Of a stretch of 64,000 nt of DNA, positions 1 through 7,286 are shown piece by piece; position 1 is the stretch's first letter; each line of letters begins with the position of its first letter. A model generated the notes under the pieces. It was not told where the DNA came from and made no database searches. It was given only the letters and a program-made list of their open reading frames with translations. Source of the stretch: Acinetobacter sp. (lineage in GTDB: Bacteria > Pseudomonadota > Gammaproteobacteria > Pseudomonadales > Moraxellaceae). The position numbers and the translations under genes were made by a program. The DNA is taken from assembly GCA_031277915.1 (NCBI GenBank), contig JAITLL010000047.1, positions 100,647 through 164,646 of the forward strand, given 5' to 3'.

Positions 1-188
1 AATATGTTTTGAGCGCTTGTATTCAACTGATTCGAAGTTTTCCGATTGCTAAATCGAATTTATCAAACTTATAGAAAAGCTTATCTAATAAAAATAGTTT
101 TAGACCAATTGGGAAAAAAATAAACTCGTTACACAAATATTTAATGGCTGACGATAGCTAAATATTTATAACGTTTTAATATTATTTT
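1..188 (+). promoter_or_regulatory. Leader region of the amino-acid ABC operon
   Basis: This AT-rich stretch has no convincing coding potential and precedes the first permease gene. It contains an inverted repeat, AAATATTTA at 135-143 and TAAATATTT at 159-167, separated by 15 bases and ending about 20 bases before the likely TTG start. It could be an operator or a weak hairpin. No clear -35/-10 pair was assigned, and whatever gene lies upstream is outside the window. Confidence 0.35.
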
Positions 189-860
189 TTGGAATTTTCC
201 TTGAACTGGCAGTATATCCATAGTGTGTTGCCGCAATTTTTCTCTGCAACTTTGACCACGCTGAAAATTTCAATTATCAGCATTATTTTGGCGATTATTG
301 TAGGGCTAATTTGCAGCATTTTAATCACATATCGCGTGCGGGTGCTAAATAGAATTGCCCAGTTCTATATTGAGTTATCTCGAAATACCCCTTTATTAAT
401 TCAACTGTTCTTTTTGTATTACGGTTTGCCAAAACTCGGTATCAAAATTGATGGTTTTGCTTGTGGTGTGATCGGACTGACCTTTTTAGGCGGAAGCTAT
501 ATGGCTGAAGCTTTCCGAGCAGGTTTGCAGTCTGTTGCAAACGGGCAGATTGACTCAGCAAAAAGTATTGGTCTGCAACCGACTCAAATTTTTAGATATG
601 TCATTTTTCCTCAAGCACTGGCTATTTCAATTCCAGCAATTGGGGCAAATTGTCTATTTTTGATTAAAGAAAGTTCTGTGGTCAGTGCCATAGCTGTCGT
701 TGAACTGCTTTTTGTCACCAAAGACTTAATTGGCATGGACTATAAAACCACGGAAGCTTTGTTTTTACTCATCATGGCCTATCTGATTATTTTATTGCCT
801 GTATCTATTTTAACCAGTTATCTGGAGCACAGAAGTCGGAAGGTGAGCCATGGAACTTGA
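189..860 (+). CDS. Polar amino-acid ABC transporter permease (His/Glu/Gln/Cys family)
   Basis: This is an inner-membrane permease of the HisM/GltK type, about 223 residues, the usual length for the family. Several hydrophobic helices span roughly residues 15-45, 55-100 and 150-215. The EAA-type loop that contacts the ATPase is visible around residues 102-130 (EAFRAG, then DSAKSIGL). The start is a TTG; no strong ribosome-binding site is seen, so the exact start is uncertain. It overlaps the next permease by 11 bases, so the two are probably translationally coupled and form a heterodimer. The substrate cannot be read from the sequence; a polar amino acid is the family expectation. Confidence 0.88.
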   Translation: MEFSLNWQYIHSVLPQFFSATLTTLKISIISIILAIIVGLICSILITYRVRVLNRIAQFYIELSRNTPLLIQLFFLYYGLPKLGIKIDGFACGVIGLTFLGGSYMAEAFRAGLQSVANGQIDSAKSIGLQPTQIFRYVIFPQALAISIPAIGANCLFLIKESSVVSAIAVVELLFVTKDLIGMDYKTTEALFLLIMAYLIILLPVSILTSYLEHRSRKVSHGT

Positions 861-1515
861 TTATTTATTTCAAGCGAGTCACCTCGAGCGCTTAATGTGG
901 GGACTTTGGGCAACTGCAAAAATTGCTTTTATTTCGGTATTTTTCTCTGCGATTTTAGGCACGGTTTTAGGTGTCATTATGACTTCTAAAAACATAGTCG
1001 TTAAAGCGCTGTGTCGCCTGTATTTAGAAGCGATTCGAATCATTCCAATTTTAGTTTTACTGTTTGTGTTTTATTTCGGCTTTGCAACATGGTTTAACTG
1101 GCAGTTTTCCGCAATGTGGGTGTGCGTTGTTGTATTTGTTTTATGGGGTACGGCTGAAATGGGAGATTTGGTTCGTGCAGCCATTACTTCAATTGATCAG
1201 CATCAACGTGATTCGGCTTATGCGCTCGGACTTAACCATGTTCAAGCTTTAATCTATGTCATTTTTCCGCAAAGTCTAAAACGAGTAACACCAGGCGCGA
1301 TTAATTTATTTACCCGAATGGTGAAAACCAGCTCTTTGGCAGTGCTGATAGGTGTCGTTGAGGTCATTAAAGTTGGTCAGCAAATTATTGAAAATTCGCT
1401 GTTGACCGTGCCGAGTGCTTCTCTTTGGATTTATGGCTTTATTTTTATTTTGTATTTTCTGATTTGCTATCCCTTATCTCGTTTGGCTGCACATTTGGAA
1501 AAGGTCTGGGAGTAA
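850..1515 (+). CDS. Polar amino-acid ABC transporter permease, second subunit
   Basis: This is the second inner-membrane permease of the importer, 221 residues, paralogous to the preceding gene. Hydrophobic helices lie near residues 20-45, 60-95 and 185-212. The cytoplasmic EAA-type loop reads [20 protein letters not shown] around residues 109-128. The ATG overlaps the end of the first permease gene, and the ATPase follows after two bases, so the cassette is tightly packed. It would pair with the first permease to form the membrane channel. Confidence 0.9.
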   Translation: MELDYLFQASHLERLMWGLWATAKIAFISVFFSAILGTVLGVIMTSKNIVVKALCRLYLEAIRIIPILVLLFVFYFGFATWFNWQFSAMWVCVVVFVLWGTAEMGDLVRAAITSIDQHQRDSAYALGLNHVQALIYVIFPQSLKRVTPGAINLFTRMVKTSSLAVLIGVVEVIKVGQQIIENSLLTVPSASLWIYGFIFILYFLICYPLSRLAAHLEKVWE

Positions 1516-1517
1516 TT

Positions 1518-2249
1518 ATGCCTTTGTTATCGATACAACAATTACAGAAATCATTTGCACAAAGTCATATTTTACAGGGCATTGATCTGGATGTAGAACA
1601 AGGAGAGGTGGTTGTTATTTTAGGCCCATCGGGCTGTGGTAAAAGTACCTTACTGCGCTGTATTAATGGGTTAGAACCAATTCAGGGTGGTGAGATTCGT
1701 TTAACTGGCTCAGGTGTGCTCGGTAAAGATGTGGACTGGACTAATGCTCGTCAAAAAATTGGCATGGTTTTTCAGAACTATGAGCTATTTGGGCATATGA
1801 ACGTCATTGACAACATTTTGCTTGGACCACTCAAAGTACAAAAACGTCACCGTGATGAAGCTGAACAAATAGCTGATGAGTTGTTAAAGCGAGTGGGGTT
1901 GTTTGAGCGAAAACTTGATTATCCACGACAACTTTCTGGTGGACAAAAACAGCGTATCGCTATTGTGCGTTCATTAGTTATGCAACCTAAAGTCATTTTG
2001 CTTGATGAAATTACCGCTGCACTTGACCCAGAAATGGTCAGGGAAGTGCTTGATGTAGTACTCAAGTTAGCGAATGAAGGAATGACCATGTTGATTGTGA
2101 CACATGAGATGTCCTTTGCCCGTAAGGTTGCCGACCGCATTATTTTTATGGATAAGGGCAAGATTATTGAACAGGCTTCACCAGAAGAATTTTTTGAACA
2201 GCCAAAAACAGAACGAGCGAAAGCCTTTCTAAATATTTTGTCGTACTAA
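1518..2249 (+). CDS. Amino-acid ABC transporter ATP-binding protein
   Basis: This 243-residue ATPase energises the importer on the cytoplasmic face. Walker A is GPSGCGKS at about residues 36-43, the Q-loop is near VFQNYE (84-89), the ABC signature LSGGQ is at 139-143, Walker B VILLDE at 159-164, and the switch histidine is in VTHEMS. The ATG at 1518, two bases after the permease stop, was chosen because the protein then begins like other GlnQ/HisP-type ATPases; an in-frame upstream extension would only overlap the permease. One small oddity is [11 protein letters not shown], where most relatives have LLDEPTSALDP. Confidence 0.93.
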   Translation: MPLLSIQQLQKSFAQSHILQGIDLDVEQGEVVVILGPSGCGKSTLLRCINGLEPIQGGEIRLTGSGVLGKDVDWTNARQKIGMVFQNYELFGHMNVIDNILLGPLKVQKRHRDEAEQIADELLKRVGLFERKLDYPRQLSGGQKQRIAIVRSLVMQPKVILLDEITAALDPEMVREVLDVVLKLANEGMTMLIVTHEMSFARKVADRIIFMDKGKIIEQASPEEFFEQPKTERAKAFLNILSY

Positions 2250-2279
2250 ATTTTTATTATTTGAATCATGAGGAAGTGA

Positions 2280-3140
2280 ATGTTTAAACGTAATTCAATA
2301 AAAATATTAAGCAGTCTTGCCGTTGCTGGGGTGTTGTTAACAGCATGTAGTAAAACGCCATCCACTGAACAGGCAAGTAATACTCAAGTGGATGAATCTT
2401 TAGAACAAATCAAAAAAAATGGAGTTCTAAAAGTGGCCGTTTTTGCTGATGATCCGCCATTTGGTTATGTAGACAGTGCGGGGAATAATCAGGGCTTTGA
2501 TGTGGCTTTAGCAAAACGGGTGACCAAAGATTTGCTTGGTGATGAAAAGAAAGTTGAGTTTATTGTGACTGAAGCTTCAAATCGGGTGGAGTTCTTAAAA
2601 TCAAACCGTGCCGATGTGGTATTCGCAACATTTACAGTAACGCCTGAACGTAAAGAGGTTGTCGATTTTGCTGAGCCTTATTTAAAAGGTGCTTTTGGGA
2701 TAGTCTCACCTAAAGCCAAGCCGATTACAGATATTGCCCAATTAGAAGGTAAGACATTAATTGTCAATAAAGGCACAAGTTCAGATACCTACTTTACCAA
2801 GCATTATCCGAAAGTAAATTTACTGAAGTTTGAACGAAATTCGGATGCCTTCAAAGCATTAACTGATGGTCGTGGTGACGCAATTTCACAAGATAGTACT
2901 TATGCTTTGGCGTGGGCCGCGAAGAACCCAAGTTATGTAGCAGGCATTCAGTCTATTGGTGATCAAGAGTTTATTGCACCAGCAGTTAAAAAGGGTAATA
3001 CGCAATTATTGAACTGGCTTAATACTGAAATTAAGCAGCTCAGAACAAGTGGTGAAATTAATAAAATTTATGATGAAACCTTGAAACCAATTTACGGTGA
3101 CTCGGTTAATCCGAATGTGTTTTTAGATGTAGGCCAATAA
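2280..3140 (+). CDS. ABC transporter substrate-binding lipoprotein, family 3 (possibly cyst(e)ine or acidic amino acid)
   Basis: This 286-residue periplasmic binding protein starts with a lipoprotein signal peptide; the lipobox LTAC puts the lipidated cysteine at residue 23. The mature part is a two-lobe family 3 solute-binding domain with FGYVDSAG, NQGFDVALA and TPERKEVVDFAEPY motifs. In this family the TPER arginine contacts the ligand carboxylate. It lies directly downstream of the permeases and ATPase and probably feeds them. Relatives include CjaA/FliY-type cysteine or glutamate/aspartate binding proteins; the ligand is not decidable by eye. The next gene is a clear paralogue, so this is a tandem duplication. 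Confidence 0.9.
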   Translation: MFKRNSIKILSSLAVAGVLLTACSKTPSTEQASNTQVDESLEQIKKNGVLKVAVFADDPPFGYVDSAGNNQGFDVALAKRVTKDLLGDEKKVEFIVTEASNRVEFLKSNRADVVFATFTVTPERKEVVDFAEPYLKGAFGIVSPKAKPITDIAQLEGKTLIVNKGTSSDTYFTKHYPKVNLLKFERNSDAFKALTDGRGDAISQDSTYALAWAAKNPSYVAGIQSIGDQEFIAPAVKKGNTQLLNWLNTEIKQLRTSGEINKIYDETLKPIYGDSVNPNVFLDVGQ

Positions 3141-3222
3141 TTTTCGATATCGCTAGAGCAGTGTTTAAAAGTAGGCGCTGCGATTTTAAATAAGACTTTT
3201 ACAAGAACGATAGGGTGAAATA

Positions 3223-4089
3223 ATGACAACATTAACATTTCAAAACGTGAAGCATATTTTGGCTGCATCTTTACTGAGTTTAGGTTTAGTTGCATGTAAC
3301 AAAGGAACTCAGTCTACTGAAAAAACGGCTGATACCACACAAACTACGTCAAGTATTGAGCAGATCAAAAAGAATGGCGTGGTACGAATTGGCGTATTTA
3401 GTGATAAACCGCCGTTTGGATATTTAGATGCTCAAGGTAAAAATCAGGGCTTTGATGTAGAAATTGCCAAGCATGTCGCTAAAGATTTGCTGGGTGATGA
3501 AAACAAAGTTGAATTTGTTTTAACTGAAGCGGCTAATCGTGTCGAATATTTAAAAGCCAATAAAGTGGATATTATTTTTGCAAACTTTACAGTTACGCCA
3601 GAACGTAAAGAAGTAGTCGATTTTGCTAAGCCTTACTTAAAAGTGGCGCTAGGCGTGGTTTCTCCTAAAAGTCATCCGATTACCGATGTTGCTCAACTTA
3701 AAGATAAAACTTTATTGGTAAACAAAGGTACAACGGCTGATTCATTCTTCACTAAGACTCATCCTGAAATTAAACTACAAAAATATGAGCAAAACACTGA
3801 AACTTTTGATGCTTTAAAAGATGGCCGTGGTGCTGCACTTGCACATGATAACTTGCTGGTTTTAGCTTGGGCTAAAGAAAATCCAAATTACACCGTTGGC
3901 ATTACTAATTTAGGTGAGCAGGACTTAATTGCACCCGCAGTGAAAAAGGGTGATAAAGAGTTGCTTGACTGGTTGAACCAAGATTTAGAGAAACTGGCGA
4001 AAGAAGGCGTGATTCATCAGGCTTATGAAAAGACGTTAAAACCAGTGTATGGTGATACGATTAATCCAAAAGATCTATTGGTTGAGTAA
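3223..4089 (+). CDS. ABC transporter substrate-binding lipoprotein, tandem paralogue
   Basis: This second family 3 solute-binding lipoprotein has 288 residues and lipobox LVAC, with the cysteine at residue 25. It shares long stretches with its upstream neighbour, including NQGFDV, TVTPERKEVVDFA, LVNKGT, DGRG and IAPAVKKG. The ligand-binding architecture is therefore preserved, while the signal peptides and lobe surfaces differ. The 82-base gap between the two genes has no obvious terminator. Two binding proteins on one permease/ATPase set usually widen or tune substrate range, but a regulatory or redundant copy is also possible. Confidence 0.9.
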   Translation: MTTLTFQNVKHILAASLLSLGLVACNKGTQSTEKTADTTQTTSSIEQIKKNGVVRIGVFSDKPPFGYLDAQGKNQGFDVEIAKHVAKDLLGDENKVEFVLTEAANRVEYLKANKVDIIFANFTVTPERKEVVDFAKPYLKVALGVVSPKSHPITDVAQLKDKTLLVNKGTTADSFFTKTHPEIKLQKYEQNTETFDALKDGRGAALAHDNLLVLAWAKENPNYTVGITNLGEQDLIAPAVKKGDKELLDWLNQDLEKLAKEGVIHQAYEKTLKPVYGDTINPKDLLVE

Positions 4090-4102
4090 TTCTAATAAAG
4101 AG

Positions 4103-4267
4103 GATTCTAGATAGGATTTGCTTGAGCTAATGTTCATCTACAGCCTGCCCATAATTTATAAAGATAATGTTTTTGCAATATTTTTTTATAGATGTAAACA
4201 GTGGTCAGGTTCTGTAGATGAGAAAGTTTTTTGGTTACTTTTCCAAAAAAAGTAACAGAATTAGCTG
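4103..4267 (-). repeat. Intergenic palindromic repeat, copy A (inverted relative to copy B)
   Basis: The core of 86 bases (4135-4220) starts with CATCTACAG and ends with CTGTAGATG, so its ends are exact 9-base inverted repeats. On the minus strand it matches the core at 6767-6852 at about 74 of 86 positions by hand count. Similarity continues on one side through a hairpin-forming element (GTTACTTTT at 4234-4242, AAAAGTAAC at 4248-4256) and on the other side for about 30 bases. No protein is encoded. It resembles a REP- or MITE-like dispersed element; mobility is inference. Confidence 0.8.
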
Positions 4268-4323
4268 TTTGCTTTAGAGGTTAAAAGGGTAGGATTCCAT
4301 CGTGCTAATCCATTGAATTTATA

Positions 4324-5259
4324 TTACTTTAACTTAAATAAAGTCGGCTCTGCTGCTAATTTATCTGCCAAATATTGAATCAACACACTCAATTTAGGCG
4401 GGACATGCCTTGTCGGTGGGTAAAGTAACCACAGCCCACCACTATAATAGGTTTTAAAATACCAATCTGGTAAAACCTGAACTAAAGTACCTTGTTGTAG
4501 ACCATGGCGTGCAACAAAGTAAGGCAAGCTCGCAATACCTAAATGCTGTAATGCGGCACTCAAACGCACACCCGTATGATTTGCAGCATAACGCCCACGC
4601 ACAGCCACACTGATCGATTTATTTCCTTGTTGAAATTTCCATTTTGAGTCACTGGCTTGTTCGCCCAAGTAAATACATTCATGCTGCTTTAAATCATGAG
4701 GATGGTTCGGTGTGCCATGCTTGGCCAAATACTCAGGTGTGGCACAAATCAAATGGTCAATATCAATGAGCTTTCGACCCATCAACCCACCCGGTGGTTG
4801 CTCTGTAATCCGAAGCGCTAGGTCAACTCCATCATCAATGAGGTCTATATAGCGATCTTCTAGAAGCATTTGAATATCAATTTTTGGGTAGCGTTCTAAA
4901 AATTCAGGTAAATGCGGATGAATCATAAAATGCCCCACAGCTTTGGGAACACTCATGCGAATAATACCTTCAGGTTCGATATGAAATTGCCCTGAACTTT
5001 CCATAACTGCTTGTGCAGCATTCACCATATCTAAACAGCGTTGATAGACCTGTTGCCCACTTTCACTTAAACGAAGTTTCCGTGTAGTCCGATAGAGTAA
5101 GCGGGTGCCTAAAGCACGTTCTAAACGGGCAATCGCACGACTAACAGCAGAAGGTGTGGTACCAAGCTGCCTTGCAGTTTCAGAAAAACTTTCTGACTCG
5201 ACTACCTTAACGAAGGTCGCCATTTCATTTAATAGACCCAGATTTTGATTTGTGCTCAT
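4324..5259 (-). CDS. LysR-family transcriptional regulator
   Basis: This 311-residue regulator has an N-terminal winged helix-turn-helix (about residues 13-70, with FSETARQLGTTPSAVSRAIA) and a C-terminal effector-binding domain (about 95-300). Family members normally bind the divergent promoter and respond to a small metabolite. It is divergent from the AlaX-like and LysE-type exporter genes, separated by 89 bases, and is therefore the likely regulator of that pair. The whole three-gene module lies between inverted repeat copies. The inducer is unknown; an amino acid would fit the neighbours. Confidence 0.9.
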   Translation of the reverse strand: MSTNQNLGLLNEMATFVKVVESESFSETARQLGTTPSAVSRAIARLERALGTRLLYRTTRKLRLSESGQQVYQRCLDMVNAAQAVMESSGQFHIEPEGIIRMSVPKAVGHFMIHPHLPEFLERYPKIDIQMLLEDRYIDLIDDGVDLALRITEQPPGGLMGRKLIDIDHLICATPEYLAKHGTPNHPHDLKQHECIYLGEQASDSKWKFQQGNKSISVAVRGRYAANHTGVRLSAALQHLGIASLPYFVARHGLQQGTLVQVLPDWYFKTYYSGGLWLLYPPTRHVPPKLSVLIQYLADKLAAEPTLFKLK

Positions 5260-5348
5260 GAGGCAAAAGTTATTTGGATTTTGATTGGATTATCGCGCTT
5301 AAGAAATCGCAATACAATCTTTTCATCGTAAGGTATGTATGAAAGAGT

Positions 5349-5990
5349 ATGACACAAGCATTGTATTTATTAGGCACATTGAGTGCTGAGGTAGAGGTCT
5401 TAGCGTGTATTCCATCTGAAGATGGACGTTTTGCTGTGCGTTTATCAGTAACACCGTTTCACCCGCAAGGTGGTGGTCAACCTAGTGACACTGGAAAAAT
5501 TGCAGAGGTAGATGTAGTTCACGTTGCAATTGAACAAGGTGAAATAATTCATTATTGCTCACACCCCGTTGATTTGGGAAAGACATTAGCTCAAGTTGAT
5601 GAAAAGAAACGTCATTATCATAGCCGATTACATTCGGCTGGACATCTCATTGCACATGTAATGCATTTATTTGGCTGGCAAGCTATAAAAGCTCAGCACT
5701 GGCCCAACGACGCTCGTGTTCAGTTTATTCCTTTAGATACGGCCCAGCAGTTAGATGGTGAAACTCTTCAGCAGCAATGTTCTCACTATATTCAAGATGG
5801 TTTGCCAACCCATTTTCATCAACATGCTGATGGCTTTCGTGAAATCAGTTTTGGTGAGTTTCCTGCATTTCCTTGTGGCGGAACTCATGTCACGTCATTA
5901 GCAGATATTGGTTCTATAGAAATTCAGTCTTATCAGTTTAAAAAAGGGAAGCTCAGTGTCAACTATAGCGTTGCCGAGGGGGTTGCATAA
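5349..5990 (+). CDS. AlaX-like alanyl-tRNA editing domain protein
   Basis: This 213-residue stand-alone protein resembles the editing domain of alanyl-tRNA synthetase. Visible hallmarks are GGGQPSD at residues 41-47, the zinc-type HxxxH (HSAGH, 95-99) and CxxxH (CGGTH, 176-180). Family members hydrolyse Ser-tRNA(Ala) or Gly-tRNA(Ala), acting in trans in the cytoplasm. All four predicted metal ligands are present, so it should be functional. It lies immediately upstream of a LysE-type exporter with zero spacing and is divergent from a LysR gene, which suggests an amino-acid stress cassette. The ribosome-binding site is weak. Confidence 0.85.
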   Translation: MTQALYLLGTLSAEVEVLACIPSEDGRFAVRLSVTPFHPQGGGQPSDTGKIAEVDVVHVAIEQGEIIHYCSHPVDLGKTLAQVDEKKRHYHSRLHSAGHLIAHVMHLFGWQAIKAQHWPNDARVQFIPLDTAQQLDGETLQQQCSHYIQDGLPTHFHQHADGFREISFGEFPAFPCGGTHVTSLADIGSIEIQSYQFKKGKLSVNYSVAEGVA

Positions 5991-6629
5991 ATGTGGCAGT
6001 TGTATGGACATGAGTTTTTAACGCTAGCACTCATTCACTTTATGGCGGTGATTTTACCGGGTCCAGATTTTGTGATTACGGTCAGACAAAGTGTGCGTTA
6101 TGGTTACCTAATTGGATGTCTGACCGCGATTGGTATTGGTGTTGGGATTTCGGTTCATGTCTTTTATACCTTGGTTGGGATTGGTTTTTTGATTCAGCAA
6201 AGTGAATGGCTCATGTCGCTTATTAGAGCAGCAGGAGCAGTGTATTTAATTTATTTGGGGTGGCAATGTTTACGTAGTCAGCCAAATACCAATATTGAAA
6301 TTAATGGTCAAACAGACAGTGATACTCCAAGTTTATTTAAATCTTTTACGATGGGTTTTCTCACCAATGCGTTAAACCCCAAAGCCACTATCTTTTTTCT
6401 GGCAATTTTTACGACGATTGTAAGTACGACCACACCGATGAAAGTTCAGGTCTTTTATGGGGTATGGATGTGTATGGTCAATGCCATCTGGTTTATGGTG
6501 GTGAGTGTACTGTTTGCACAGCCTATTGTACGTAAACGATTTTTGGAGTTTGGAGTTTACTTTGAGCGGGTAATGGGGGTGTTGTTAATTGGGATTGCAT
6601 TGAGATTGATTTGGGGATTGTTTGTTTAA
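5991..6629 (+). CDS. LysE/RhtB-family amino-acid exporter
   Basis: This 212-residue inner-membrane exporter has about six hydrophobic segments. The LysE/RhtB hallmark MAVILPGPDFVITVRQS (about residues 18-34) and the NALNPKATIFFLAIF motif (about 126-140) are both visible. The ATG follows the preceding stop codon with no gap, so it is almost certainly translationally coupled to the AlaX-like gene. Family members export homoserine, threonine, leucine, lysine or similar molecules. Pairing with a tRNA-editing protein suggests export of an amino acid that is mischarged when abundant, such as serine or an analogue; this is inference. Confidence 0.88.
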   Translation: MWQLYGHEFLTLALIHFMAVILPGPDFVITVRQSVRYGYLIGCLTAIGIGVGISVHVFYTLVGIGFLIQQSEWLMSLIRAAGAVYLIYLGWQCLRSQPNTNIEINGQTDSDTPSLFKSFTMGFLTNALNPKATIFFLAIFTTIVSTTTPMKVQVFYGVWMCMVNAIWFMVVSVLFAQPIVRKRFLEFGVYFERVMGVLLIGIALRLIWGLFV

Positions 6630-6718
6630 TTGCTGTGAGTATTTAAGGATATTACAGAAGTACGATTGTAGATATAGTTTTCACGACGGAGTCTTACCGT
6701 TTATACATCAGAATAACG

Positions 6719-6890
6719 TAGCTAATTCTGTTACTTTTTTTGGAAAATGTAACCAAATAACTTTCTCATCTACAGAACCTGTTAACTGTTTTCACTTATC
6801 GGGAAATGTTGCAAAAACATTATTTTTATAAATTATGGGCAGGCTGTAGATGACTCTTAGCTCGAGCCGAAGGCTAACCTAGAAATCGAA
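6719..6890 (+). repeat. Intergenic palindromic repeat, copy B
   Basis: The core 6767-6852 is 86 bases, exactly the length of copy A, with terminal inverted repeats CATCTACAG and CTGTAGATG. Upstream similarity to copy A covers GCTAATTCTGTTACTTTTTT-type sequence with an interrupted hairpin (GTTAC 6730-6734, GTAAC 6749-6753). Downstream both copies share TTAGCTC and CTAGAA words. Together with copy A it brackets the LysR/AlaX/LysE module in inverted orientation. Confidence 0.8.
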
Positions 6891-7025
6891 TTTTAAATAA
6901 TAAGACTCCGCCGTGATAACCGCTAATGACTTTTAGTTCAGCCCAAAGCTATTCACAAGCTCTTAGATAGCACGACAGAGTATTATCGCTTAAAGTTTTA
7001 ATTTCTTCAGTCGCCTTCGGCTGGA

Positions 7026-7147
7026 CTTACTTTGGTTTCGCTCAAAGTAAGCAAAAGCATTGTCATCTGCAAAACCTGTCGACTTATTTCATTTAACTAG
7101 TATTTCACAGAAACAGAATCTTTTTGATGCTACGCAGGTTGCAGACG
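7026..7147 (+). repeat. Intergenic palindromic repeat, copy C (divergent)
   Basis: This has the same design as copies A and B but has diverged in sequence. A hairpin (CTTACTTT 7026-7033, AAAGTAAG 7044-7051) is followed by an 84-base core whose ends are CATCTGCAA (7064) and TTGCAGACG (ending 7147), with internal CCTG and CAGG words. The conserved layout with covarying hairpin arms suggests selection or copying of the structure rather than chance. Confidence 0.65.
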
Positions 7148-7243
7148 ACTTTTGCGCGAGTAAATGTAGTGCTAGGACTATTTGAGTTTTAATAGTTTCC
7201 TCATTGAAAAATTGAATTTTAATGATGGCAAATTAATTATAAA

Positions 7244-7269
7244 AAAAGACCGCTCAAAAGCAGTCTTTT
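7244..7269 (-). terminator. Rho-independent terminator of the encapsulin operon
   Basis: The arms AAAAGAC...GCT (7244-7254) and AGC...GTCTTTT (7259-7269) form a stem with one mismatch and a four-base loop. Read on the minus strand it follows the desulfurase stop by 17 bases and runs into a T tract, as expected for an intrinsic terminator. Confidence 0.8.
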
Positions 7270-7286
7270 CTAGTCTAGAAATAGAT

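Larger units (their letters stand above)
6630..7243. other. Repeat-dense non-coding gap
   Basis: No credible gene is seen in this 614-base gap between the LysE exporter and the cysteine desulfurase. It holds repeat copies B and C (listed separately). It also holds a shorter family: TCACGACGGAGTC at 6681-6693, its near inverted copy GACTCCGCCGTGA at 6904-6916, and a degenerate direct copy around 6969-6990. The arrangement suggests accumulation or decay of dispersed intergenic elements at one spot. Confidence 0.6.

Noticed and set aside
6622-6831. Short plus-strand open frame in the repeat-rich gap
   Set aside because: It is composed of the dispersed repeat and has no protein features or start signal.
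4103-7147. Insertion sequence or transposon as the cause of the repeats
   Set aside because: No transposase fragment or clear target-site duplication was seen; the elements are non-coding palindromic repeats.
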